Origin: Streptomyces abikoensis
GTDB taxonomy: Bacteria; Actinomycetota; Actinomycetes; Streptomycetales; Streptomycetaceae
Length of the DNA: 64,000 nt
NCBI RefSeq assembly: GCF_014648775.1
Contig: NZ_BMRT01000007.1
Coordinates: forward strand, 186,001 to 250,000
Direction of reading: 5' to 3'
Part shown: piece by piece, positions 42,213 to 49,465 of the stretch
Numbering within the stretch: position 1 is the stretch's first letter
How the letters are laid out: each line of letters opens with the position of its first letter
Notes under the pieces: model-generated
The model's input: only the letters and a program-made list of their open reading frames with translations
Database searches by the model: none
Told to the model about the DNA's origin: nothing
Program-made: the position numbers and the translations under genes

Positions 42213-42726
42213 GCCAGGGCAGGTCCGCGCCCTCCGGCTGGAGCCCGGCGGCGATGATCCCGCACACCTCGCCGAACTTGGCCACCTGCTCGGGCGTCAG
42301 CCGGTCGAAGACCGCGCCCCGGACCGCCTCCACGTGCCCCGGCGCGGACCGCCGCAACATCTCGAAGCCGGCGTCGGTCAGCACGGCCAGTTGCCCGCGC
42401 TTGTCCGACGGGCACTCCTCGCGCCGCACCCAGCCGCTCTTCTCCAGCCGGGCGATCGCGTGCGAGAGCCGGGACCGGGTGATCTTCGCGCTCTGCGCCA
42501 GCTCGGTCATCCGCATCCGGCGCCGGGGCGACTCCGAGAGCTTGACGAGCAGGCCGTAGTAGACGTGCGGCATGCCCGCGTCGCGCTGCAGCTGCCGGTC
42601 GAGGTAGTCCTCCAGCAGCGTGGAGGCGTGCTGGTAGGCCCGCCAGGCCTCCTGCTCGGCGGAGGTGAGCCAGCGGGGCTCGGCGACGGCGGCGTCGTCC
42701 GGGCCCTCCGGGGGTCGGTTCGTCAT
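42205..42726 (-). CDS. MarR-family transcriptional regulator
   Basis: 173 residues (or 176 if the ATG at 42735 is used; neither start has a strong ribosome-binding site). The winged helix MRMTELAQSAKITRSRLSHAIARLEKSGWVRREECPSDKRG is a full MarR HTH-wing signature. Divergent from a DODA-type dioxygenase gene with an AT-rich intergenic region carrying paired inverted sites, as expected for a repressor controlling that gene in response to a phenolic ligand. Confidence 0.92.
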   Translation of the reverse strand: MTNRPPEGPDDAAVAEPRWLTSAEQEAWRAYQHASTLLEDYLDRQLQRDAGMPHVYYGLLVKLSESPRRRMRMTELAQSAKITRSRLSHAIARLEKSGWVRREECPSDKRGQLAVLTDAGFEMLRRSAPGHVEAVRGAVFDRLTPEQVAKFGEVCGIIAAGLQPEGADLPWLR

Positions 42727-42776
42727 GACATCCACTGTTTCACTCGCGGGTTCCCTCCGGTACGACGACCAGCCAT

Positions 42777-42839
42777 TGCTTGAAGCTTAAATAATAAAGT
42801 TGTAAGGTCGGGGATGGTAGGTGTTTTAGAGTTCAAGCA
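42777..42839. promoter_or_regulatory. paired inverted operator sites between marR and dioxygenase genes
   Basis: TGCTTGAAGCTTAAA (42777-42791) and, on the other strand, TGCTTGAACTCTAAA (complement of 42825-42839) match at 12 of 15 positions. They flank the AT-rich promoter core AATAATAAAGTTGTAAGG. Candidate MarR-family binding sites. Confidence 0.6.
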
Positions 42840-42853
42840 AATCGGAGGCTGTC

Positions 42854-43639
42854 ATGTCGGCACCGGCACCCGGGCGCATGCCCGCCCTCTACCTCTCCCA
42901 CGGCGCGCCGCCCCTCGCGGACGACCCCATATGGCCCGGCCAGCTCGCCGCCTGGGCCAGGGACCTGCCCCGGCCCACGGCGATCCTGATGGTCTCCGCC
43001 CACTGGGAGGAGGCCCCCCTCGCGCTGGCCGCCACCGAGACCGTGCCGCTCGTCTACGACTTCTGGGGCTTCCCCGAGCACTACTACCGCGTCCGCTACG
43101 CGGCACCGGGCGCCCCGGCCCTCGCGGACCGGGTCCGCCGCACCCTGCGGGGCGCCGGTACGCCCGTGGCGGACCTGCCCGACCGGGGGCTGGACCACGG
43201 CGCGTACGTCCCGCTCGTCGAGATGTACCCCGACGCGGACGTCCCCGTCCTCCAGATGTCCCTGCCCACCCTGAACCCCACGCGGCTGCTGGAGATCGGC
43301 CGACGGCTCGCGCCGCTGCGCGACGAGGGCGTCCTGATCGTCGGCAGCGGCTTCTTCACCCACAACCTCGCCGCCCTCCGCCACGCCGGCTCCGGCCCGC
43401 CCGGCTGGTCGGCGGAGTTCGACGCGTGGGGCCGCGAGGCCCTGGCGGCCGAGGACGTCGACGCGCTCCTCGACTTCGAGCACCAGGCCCCGGCCGGCCG
43501 GCTCGCCCACCCCCGCACCGAGCACTTCGCGCCGCTGTTCGTGGCGATGGGCGCGGCGGGCGACGACTTCGGTGCCCAACGCCATGTCATCGACGGCTTC
43601 TGGGGCGGGCTGGCGAAGCGATCGGTGCAGTTCGGCTGA
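42854..43639 (+). CDS. class III extradiol dioxygenase, DODA/YgiD type
   Basis: 261 residues. MPALYLSHGAPPL (first His), VSAHWEE (second His), LDHGAYVPLVEMYPDADVPVLQMSL and GSGFFTHNLAAL are the metal and catalytic His motifs of LigB/DODA-type ring-cleaving dioxygenases. Such enzymes open catechols such as L-DOPA with Fe2+ or Zn2+. ATG follows GGAGG at 5-6 bases. Divergent MarR gene suggests induction by an aromatic. Confidence 0.92.
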   Translation: MSAPAPGRMPALYLSHGAPPLADDPIWPGQLAAWARDLPRPTAILMVSAHWEEAPLALAATETVPLVYDFWGFPEHYYRVRYAAPGAPALADRVRRTLRGAGTPVADLPDRGLDHGAYVPLVEMYPDADVPVLQMSLPTLNPTRLLEIGRRLAPLRDEGVLIVGSGFFTHNLAALRHAGSGPPGWSAEFDAWGREALAAEDVDALLDFEHQAPAGRLAHPRTEHFAPLFVAMGAAGDDFGAQRHVIDGFWGGLAKRSVQFG

Positions 43640-43741
43640 GGCGACGGGGCGCGATCGACCCGACCGGACCGGGCACAGGATGTCGGGTCCGGCAGGGTGG
43701 TCCCTTCCTAACGTGAGTGATCGAAAGGGAAGGAGTCCGGG

Positions 43742-44608
43742 ATGGTGCTGGAACGGCTGAACCAGGCGCTGGAGCACATCGAGTCGCACCTCGACCAGCC
43801 GATCGACGTGGCCGACCTCGCGCGCATCGCGGTGACATCGGAGTACCACCTCCGCCGACTGTTCTCCGCGCTGGCGGGCGTCCCGCTGTCGGAGTACATC
43901 CGCCGCAGGCGCCTGACCGTCGCGGGCGCCGAGGTGCTCGCCGGCGAACGGACGCTGCTGGACGTCGCGACGCGCTACGGCTACGGCTCGGGGGAAGCCT
44001 TCGCCCGCGCGTTCCGCGCCCTCCACGGCGTGGGTCCGGGCGAGGCCCGGCGAACCGGCGCGGCGCTGAGCGCCCAGCCCCGGATGTCCTTCCGCCTCGT
44101 CGTCGAAGGGAACAGCAGTATGCGATACCGGATTGTGGAGAAGGACGAGTTCCGCGTGGCCGGAAAGAAGGCCCGCGTCCCGCTCGTGTACGAAGGGGTC
44201 AACCCGGCGATAGCCGAGTTCGTCCGGGGCATCGGGAAGGACGAGCTGGGCCGCATCGCCACGCTCTCCGACCAGGACCCGTCGGGGATCGTCGCGGTGA
44301 GCGTCCTGGACGACCCGAGCCGCGCGGAGGGCAGCGAACTCGACTACTACCACGGCGTGGTGACGGGCGCGGAGGACGTTCCCGTCGACCTGGACGTCCT
44401 CGCCGTCCCGGCCGGCACGTGGGCCGTCTTCGAGAACTCCGGCCCGTTCCCGCAGGCGCTCCAGCACCTGTGGCGCGACGTGTTCACGCAGTGGTTCCCC
44501 TCGAACCCGTACGAGAGCCGTCCCGGCCCGGAGATCCTCCGGGTGCGCCCGTCGGAGGACGGGACGCACGCGGACGCGGAGCTGTGGATCCCGGTGGGGC
44601 GGGCCTAG
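43742..44608 (+). CDS. AraC-family regulator with GyrI-like effector-binding domain
   Basis: 288 residues. Two AraC helix-turn-helix units at 20-100 (DVADLARIAVTSEYHLRRLFSALAG and TLLDVATRYGYGSGEAFARAFRALHGVGPGEAR). From about 126 a SoxS/Rob/BmrR-type effector domain (MRYRIVEKDEFRVAGKKARVPL ... WPS-like end PGPEILRVRPSEDGTHADAELWIPV). Such proteins bind hydrophobic drugs or cations and activate efflux. ATG follows GGAAGGAG. It ends 3 bases from the convergent EF-hand gene. Confidence 0.93.
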   Translation: MVLERLNQALEHIESHLDQPIDVADLARIAVTSEYHLRRLFSALAGVPLSEYIRRRRLTVAGAEVLAGERTLLDVATRYGYGSGEAFARAFRALHGVGPGEARRTGAALSAQPRMSFRLVVEGNSSMRYRIVEKDEFRVAGKKARVPLVYEGVNPAIAEFVRGIGKDELGRIATLSDQDPSGIVAVSVLDDPSRAEGSELDYYHGVVTGAEDVPVDLDVLAVPAGTWAVFENSGPFPQALQHLWRDVFTQWFPSNPYESRPGPEILRVRPSEDGTHADAELWIPVGRA

Positions 44609-44617
44609 TACCTAGTA
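44604..44617. repeat. 7-bp tandem repeat carrying two opposing stop codons
   Basis: CCTAGTA occurs twice (44604-44610, 44611-44617). The first gives TAG to the plus-strand AraC gene and the second gives TAG to the minus-strand EF-hand gene. Confidence 0.9.
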
Positions 44618-45127
44618 CAGGGACTCGCCCATCGGCGAACCGTCCCCGATGACGAAGGCGCGGATCGACGCCAGATACGCGTCACGGCCGACCCGGCCGT
44701 CGCCGTCGGTGTCGAGTGCGTCGAACGCGGCGGCGGCGTTCCCCGGCGGGTTGTTGAGCGCGGTGCGCAGCGCCGTGAACTCGGCCTTGTCCAGGGCGCC
44801 GTCGCCGTCGGTGTCGGCGAGGTCGAACAGCGAGCCGAGCACGGGCCGGCAGACGTTGTCGAACGTTCCGGCACCCGCCCACGCGTCGTATTCGTCGAAC
44901 GTCAGCTTCCCGTCGCCGTCCGCGTCCATCTCCGCCCAGACCTTCCGGCCCTCGGCACGGGCGACGACGACGAGCGGATCGTCCTCCGTGCGGCCGGCGG
45001 CCCGGACTGTCCGGTCGACCCGGGAGAGGTATTCCCGCGCCGAGACGACCCCGTCGCCGTCCGCGTCCATCATGGCGAAGACGCGCCTGCGCGCGGCGGT
45101 GGCGGCGGTGGCGGTCGTACGGCTCAC
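44612..45127 (-). CDS. four-EF-hand calcium-binding protein
   Basis: 171 residues with four calmodulin-like loops: DADGDGVVSAREY, DADGDGKLTFDEY, DTDGDGALDKAEF and DTDGDGRVGRDAY, all with intact D/D/D..E or close coordination (the last has Asp in place of Glu at position 12). Cytoplasmic. Comparable to CabC/calerythrin-type proteins, of which CabC buffers Ca2+ in Streptomyces development. GTG start follows AAGGGG; a longer upstream frame is unsupported. Confidence 0.92.
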   Translation of the reverse strand: MSRTTATAATAARRRVFAMMDADGDGVVSAREYLSRVDRTVRAAGRTEDDPLVVVARAEGRKVWAEMDADGDGKLTFDEYDAWAGAGTFDNVCRPVLGSLFDLADTDGDGALDKAEFTALRTALNNPPGNAAAAFDALDTDGDGRVGRDAYLASIRAFVIGDGSPMGESLY

Positions 45128-45335
45128 AGGGATCCCCTTCTGCTCGACGAGGGTTCGTCCGTCGCTTCCTACCCGGCGCGCTGCTGGGGCCATGCGCCGG
45201 GCGGGGGCAGCAGCGCGCGCGACGGCGCGCCCAGCGGGGCACGCGCGGGTGGTGCGCTTCGGGACGCCTGGGCAGCGGATGCACCTCCGGGTAGCCAAGG
45301 TCCGATATTTCCGCACAGGACGTCCTGGAGGGCAT

Positions 45336-45878
45336 GTGTTCGGTAAGCGCGGCATGGCGGTGGCGCTGGGTTCCCTGCTGCTCGTGGGCTCGACGGTGGT
45401 GTGGGCGCCGGCCGGCCAGGCAGGAACGGGCGAGGGAGAGGGCCGGGGCGTCACCTGCACGGGCAGCGGCGAGAGCCGCTACGCCCCGCCGCTCACACTC
45501 GTTCCCCAACCCACCCATGTCCACGGGGACATCACCTACACCTGCACCGTCGCCCCCGGCCACACCGTCCCGGCCACCGGCTCCTCCGACTCGGACCTGC
45601 CGGAAGCGGTCTGCGTCGCGGTGTCCGGTGGGAGCGGCGTGGAAACCGTCCGCTACGCCGACGGCCGCCGGTCCCTGATCGTCTACGACAACGCCACGAC
45701 CGTCCGTACGGCGGGCGTCCTGCTCCTCGAACAGTCGGGCCACGTCGTGGAAGGCCGCGGCAAGGGACACCCCGTCCGGCGAACCGTCGCGGGGCCACCC
45801 CGCGAACTCCCCACGGACTGCCTCACGTCCGGCCTCCGGGGCTGGAGCAACGGGGTTCAGCTGGAGATCCAGCCGTAG
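45336..45878 (+). CDS. secreted protein of unknown function
   Basis: About 180 residues. GTG start after GGAGGG; signal peptide KRGMAVALGSLLLVGSTVVWAPAGQA. The mature part has four Cys likely paired (TCTGSG, YTCTVAPGH, AVCVAVSG, TDCLTSG). No family recognised. A restart at ATG 45354 is possible. It runs convergent to the DUF397 gene. Confidence 0.7.
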   Translation: MFGKRGMAVALGSLLLVGSTVVWAPAGQAGTGEGEGRGVTCTGSGESRYAPPLTLVPQPTHVHGDITYTCTVAPGHTVPATGSSDSDLPEAVCVAVSGGSGVETVRYADGRRSLIVYDNATTVRTAGVLLLEQSGHVVEGRGKGHPVRRTVAGPPRELPTDCLTSGLRGWSNGVQLEIQP

Positions 45879-45911
45879 GCGGCCGGGGCCGCCCGCCGGG
45901 GGCGGGTCGCC

Positions 45912-46142
45912 TCAGCCGGCGGCCCCGAACCCCCCGGCCCGGAGGCCGGCGAGGAACGCCGACCAGGCGCCCACCGCGAAAATCAGCGACGAGCCGGTTA
46001 AGTTCTTGCTGTCGCGGGTTGCCACCGCCCCCTGCCAGACTGCGATCTCGAAACACTGGCCGTTCCCGCTGCTGTAGGAACTCTTGCGCCATATGCCGTC
46101 GGGAGTCATCGCTCGGCCCACTACCGCCACCTCTTCTCTCAC
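45912..46142 (-). CDS. DUF397 protein (BldB/WhiJ-partner type)
   Basis: 76 residues. WRKSSYSSGNGQCFEIA and VATRDSK form the DUF397 core, and SSLIFAVGAWSAFLAGLR the C-terminal helix. GTG at 46142 overlaps the stop of the upstream XRE gene (GTGA), so the two are translationally coupled; a restart at ATG 46109 would give the common short form. Such proteins modulate their paired XRE regulator in developmental or antibiotic control. Confidence 0.9.
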   Translation of the reverse strand: MREEVAVVGRAMTPDGIWRKSSYSSGNGQCFEIAVWQGAVATRDSKNLTGSSLIFAVGAWSAFLAGLRAGGFGAAG

Positions 46143-46999
46143 TGCGTTTCCTTGGCCAGTGCGGCGATCAAATTCGATGTTTCGTCAGGGCTAAGCGCCA
46201 CCGCACGCAGGTTGTCGAAGATCGCGCCGTACCGCCGAATGTCCGCCTCGGCTTCGAGGAAGAGGTCTCCAGCCATGCTGTCGATGTAGACGATCTCAGG
46301 GTCTTCGGCCTCGGGAAAGCTCATGAGCACGAAGGAGCCAGGCATCCCGGCATGCGCGCCAGCGCCGAACGGGATGACCTGGAGCGTCATGTGCGGCTCC
46401 CTGGTCGCTGCCGTCAAGTGCTGCAACTGCTTGTGCATGACATCGCGGCCACCCACCATGCGCCGCAGGGCCGCCTCATCCATGATTGCCCAGAGGTGCA
46501 GCGGGTCGTTTTTGACAAGCACCGCCTGCCGCTCCACCCGAGCCTGAACTCGCTGCTCGATTTCCCTGGCACTCGCCATCGGCAATACGCCCTTGATCAC
46601 GGCACGCGCATAGTCCTCGGTCTGCAACAGACCTGGGACGAATAGGGATTCGTAGTTTCGCACTGCACGCGCCTCAGCCTCGAAGCTGATGTAAGCAGTG
46701 TATTCCTCGGGGAGTTCGCTGTGATACGGGCGCAGCCAACCCTGCGCACTCGCGCCTTGCGACAGAGCCAGAACCTCATCTCGCTGCGGCTCGCGCACGC
46801 CGTACAGGTCGAGAAGCGCGACCAAGGTCCGCCGCTGCGGCCGGACACGTGCGGTCTCGATCCGGTAGAGCGTCGCCGTGTTGATGCCCGTCTGTTCGGT
46901 GACGTCCTCCCTGGTCAAGTCGGCACCAGCGCGCAGCCGTCGGAGTTCGGCGGCCAGACGCCGGAGGCGGACCGTCGGCATCTGCCGCTTCGTAGGCAT
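46139..46999 (-). CDS. XRE-family regulator with DUF5753 domain
   Basis: 286 residues. HTH_31 at 12-65 (LRRLRAGADLTREDVTEQTGINTATLYRIETARVRPQ) and the DUF5753 ligand-type domain from about 95 (YESLFVPGLLQTEDYARAVI, VQARVERQAVL, PGSFVLMSF). Pairs with the overlapping DUF397 gene, as in WhiJ-type systems. ATG 46999 follows AAAGGTGGAGGG. The tandem pair is probably autoregulated from the 267-base divergent region. Confidence 0.92.
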   Translation of the reverse strand: MPTKRQMPTVRLRRLAAELRRLRAGADLTREDVTEQTGINTATLYRIETARVRPQRRTLVALLDLYGVREPQRDEVLALSQGASAQGWLRPYHSELPEEYTAYISFEAEARAVRNYESLFVPGLLQTEDYARAVIKGVLPMASAREIEQRVQARVERQAVLVKNDPLHLWAIMDEAALRRMVGGRDVMHKQLQHLTAATREPHMTLQVIPFGAGAHAGMPGSFVLMSFPEAEDPEIVYIDSMAGDLFLEAEADIRRYGAIFDNLRAVALSPDETSNLIAALAKETQ

Positions 47000-47266
47000 G
47001 CCCTCCACCTTTCATCTGCACAGGAGGCACGGCGATTCTGTCCGCCAACACCCCCCACCTGCAAGGCAAGTTCGCACATGCACTCTATGCATTCTCACGC
47101 CTTGCACACGCATAGTCGGCGGGTGCATTCTAATCCCGCGATCGCTCGGCGCGACGACACCGTCACGCAGAGGTGATCTTGGTGTGTGGCGTACCCAAAA
47201 GGGAGAACCCCCGCGACCGTGCGACCGGTCCGGGGGCGTGGCCAACGCTAGAGAGGAGCGTCAGCA
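47000..47266. other. divergent regulatory region between XRE/DUF397 and small-protein operon
   Basis: Less GC-rich than its surroundings (47070-47140). Contains repeated TGCATTC/TGCAC words and an inverted pair CTATGC (47085-47090) / GCATAG (47110-47115). No gene; likely binding sites for the adjacent XRE regulator. Confidence 0.4.
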
Positions 47267-47491
47267 ATGCATGACCTTATCCGCCGGTGGCTCGCGTGGG
47301 CGAGGGCGGTTTTCCGTACGAACAACTCCCGCGCAGGCGGCGACCGTACGTGCCCCGCCTGCGCGGGGCTCGTGGCGCCGAAGTCCGAGACCCCGCCCGT
47401 CGGCGACGCGTCGTACTGGGTGTGGATCACCGCGCACGGCATCGACCTCCGCCCCCGCGTGCCGCACCACGACACGGAGGCGGTCCGATGA
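47267..47491 (+). CDS. small CxxC protein linked to XRE/DUF397 pair
   Basis: 74 residues, amphipathic start MHDLIRRWLAWARAVF, then TCPACAG (two Cys, zinc or redox) and SYWVWITAHGIDLRPRVPHHD. ATG after GAGAGGAG. Its stop overlaps the next start (ATGA at 47488-47491). Similar tiny proteins often accompany XRE/DUF397 genes in Streptomyces; function unknown. Confidence 0.7.
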   Translation: MHDLIRRWLAWARAVFRTNNSRAGGDRTCPACAGLVAPKSETPPVGDASYWVWITAHGIDLRPRVPHHDTEAVR

Positions 47492-47715
47492 CCGCCGCCG
47501 ACGGCGACGCGCTGCGCGCGAAGGTGGCCGATACCAATCACCAGAGTCGGCAGCGGCTCTCCGCCAGCGGAAATCCCCCCGAACCGCCGACCCCTCGTTG
47601 CGAAACGTGCCGGGACATCAAGCGCCGCCGCGCCGCCGCCCTGCGCGTCGACGACCGTCAGGAAGCCGCGCGGATGACGGCCGCGATGGGGGTCCACCAG
47701 CGCCGGGCCCACTGA
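47488..47715 (+). CDS. small protein with CxxC, coupled to previous gene
   Basis: 75 residues, basic, with PRCETCRDIKRRRAAAL (CxxC) in the centre and an Arg/Ala-rich end. Start overlaps the previous stop by ATGA, so translation is coupled. No family recognised. Confidence 0.65.
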   Translation: MTAADGDALRAKVADTNHQSRQRLSASGNPPEPPTPRCETCRDIKRRRAAALRVDDRQEAARMTAAMGVHQRRAH

Positions 47716-47749
47716 CAAGCGCGCCCGGCACGGGCACCGGCATCCTCCC

Positions 47750-48604
47750 TCAGCTCAGCAGCCCCGGAGGGTGCCGGACCCCGGTGAGGTGGGCGTAGAC
47801 CACCACGTTGCCCAGGTACTCGTCCGCCTCCGCCGAGAAGCCGCCGCCGCAGGTGATCACGCGGAGCTCCGCCCGCCCGTGGCCCGGAGGGCCGACCGTC
47901 CCGTAGACCTTCTCGGAGGGGAAGTCCGCCCGGTCGTAGACCTCGATCGCGTCGATGGTGAAGACGGCTGTGAGGGCGTCGGAGCGGGCCACCTCCACCG
48001 TGTCGCCCTTCTTCAGCGCGCCGAGGTTGTAGAAGACGGCCGGGCCGTTGGCCAGGTCGACGTGACCGGCGACGACGGCGGTGCCGGCGGCGCCGGGCGG
48101 TGTGCCGTCCGCGTACCAGCCGGCGAGGTTGCCGTCGTCCTCGGGCGGGCTCGCGAGCGTGCCGTCGGGGCCGAGGCCGAGGGGGGTCATGGGCGCGTCG
48201 ACCTGGATACCGGGGATGCGGACGCGCGTGGGCTGGGCCCGCGGCAGGGGCGGTACGGCGTGGTCGTCGCGGCGCGGGCCGAGCAGCGGCTCCCCGGGGG
48301 TGGGGAACGCCTGGGCCCGGGACGGCTGCGGGGGCGGCCGCTGGTCCTTCGCCCCGTGTTCGATCAGCCAGCTGCCCACCAGCAGCGCCACCGCCAGGAC
48401 GACGGCGAGCACGGTCTTGTGGCGCGAGCGATGCGAGTGATGTGGATGACGTGAGCGACGCGAGTCGCGTGACCCGTACGAAGGCGCGCTCCGCAGGTAC
48501 GCGTTCGCCCACCGCACCACGCCGCCGCCCGTGCCGGGGGCCGGGTCCCCGGCCCCCGGGCGCAGCGCGCGCGTCCGGGGGCCCAGGGGCGGTCCGGCCG
48601 GCAC
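47750..48604 (-). CDS. class F sortase-like transpeptidase
   Basis: 284 residues. A His/Arg-rich cytoplasmic part, one membrane helix (64-81), a stalk, then the sortase barrel: VRIPGIQVDAPM, VVAGHVD (His181), VITCGGG (Cys252). The Arg usually about 12 residues after the Cys is Leu264 here, in EYLGNVVVYAHL; whether another Arg serves is open. Class F sortases probably anchor or link cell-surface proteins. Its neighbour 21 bases upstream encodes a secreted protein with C-terminal membrane helix and basic tail. Confidence 0.88.
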   Translation of the reverse strand: MPAGPPLGPRTRALRPGAGDPAPGTGGGVVRWANAYLRSAPSYGSRDSRRSRHPHHSHRSRHKTVLAVVLAVALLVGSWLIEHGAKDQRPPPQPSRAQAFPTPGEPLLGPRRDDHAVPPLPRAQPTRVRIPGIQVDAPMTPLGLGPDGTLASPPEDDGNLAGWYADGTPPGAAGTAVVAGHVDLANGPAVFYNLGALKKGDTVEVARSDALTAVFTIDAIEVYDRADFPSEKVYGTVGPPGHGRAELRVITCGGGFSAEADEYLGNVVVYAHLTGVRHPPGLLS

Positions 48605-48625
48605 CGGGAGCGGTCCTCGGTCCGG

Positions 48626-49189
48626 TCAGGCCTGGTCGGGCCGGTCGCCGCCGCCGCGGCGCCGCAGGAACCAGACGCCGACGACGGCCGACGTGCCCAG
48701 GACGGCCGCGCCGGCGATGACCTCGGCGGTGCCGGAGTCGTCGCTGGTGCCGCCCACGCCGGTCTTCATGCCGCCCTTCGGGGTCATGGGCGACATGCTC
48801 GGCGCGGCGGTGGGCGAGCTCTTCATGCCCGCGCCCGCCTTGACGACCACGTCGCCGGTGGCCTCCTTGCCGTTGGCGCACTTGGCGCCGATCCCGTAGG
48901 TGCCGGGTTTCGCCGACTTCGGGACCATGAACTGGCCGACCACGGTCTCCTTGGTCGTGCCCGGCTTGAGCTCGAACGACGCCGGGCCGCCCACGGCGCT
49001 GGCGTCACCCGTGCCCTTGCCGTCGGGACCGCAGGCGGTGGTGTTCACCGTGACCGTGGCGCCCGGCTGGACGGTGCCCGGGGTGACCTCCAGCTTCCCG
49101 AAGTGATCGGCGGCGAGCGCGGGGGCGGCGGCCGTCCCCAGCGCGGCTATGGTCAGCGCGGCCCCGGCGAGCACTCGTGCGTTACGCAT
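48626..49189 (-). CDS. secreted cell-surface protein with C-terminal anchor
   Basis: 187 residues. Signal peptide cut near AALAADHF, a beta-sandwich domain (HFGKLEVTPGTVQPGATVTV ... YGIGAKCANG), Ser/Pro/Met-rich stalk, then a membrane helix (about 158-177) and the tail RRRGGGDRP. The layout is that of a sortase substrate but no LPxTG or LAxTG is visible; the stalk has TGVGGTSDD before the helix. Likely co-transcribed with the class F sortase, 21 bases downstream. Confidence 0.85.
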   Translation of the reverse strand: MRNARVLAGAALTIAALGTAAAPALAADHFGKLEVTPGTVQPGATVTVNTTACGPDGKGTGDASAVGGPASFELKPGTTKETVVGQFMVPKSAKPGTYGIGAKCANGKEATGDVVVKAGAGMKSSPTAAPSMSPMTPKGGMKTGVGGTSDDSGTAEVIAGAAVLGTSAVVGVWFLRRRGGGDRPDQA

Positions 49190-49399
49190 GCTTCCTCCGT
49201 GAGCGCGGGCGCGGCACGCCGATGTGCCGCAGCGGGAGTCGGATTTCCGCGCTCCTCTCTGCCGAGGGAAACCGGGCCGGCGGGGGCCCGCACCCGGCGG
49301 GACGGGCCGCCGGAGGCCCGGGGCGGCCCGGGATACGGCCGTATGGGCAGGTCACCCCGGGGGCGCGAGATCATCCGGACGGCCTCCCCGCCGAGACTG

Positions 49400-49439
49400 C
49401 GAACGGGTGACCGAGAGAACACTCCCGGTCACCCGTTCG
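49400..49439 (-). terminator. 14-bp hairpin after the large membrane-protein gene
   Basis: Perfect stem 49400-49413 with 49426-49439, 26 bases downstream of the minus-strand stop at 49466. It also lies in the long leader of the secreted-protein gene on the other side. Confidence 0.75.
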
Positions 49440-49465
49440 AGGTCACAGCCGGCGCGGTGCCGGGG

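Noticed and set aside
44649..45335. N-terminal extension of the secreted protein at 45336
   Set aside because: It is antisense to the EF-hand loops, and the signal peptide starts just after the GTG at 45336.
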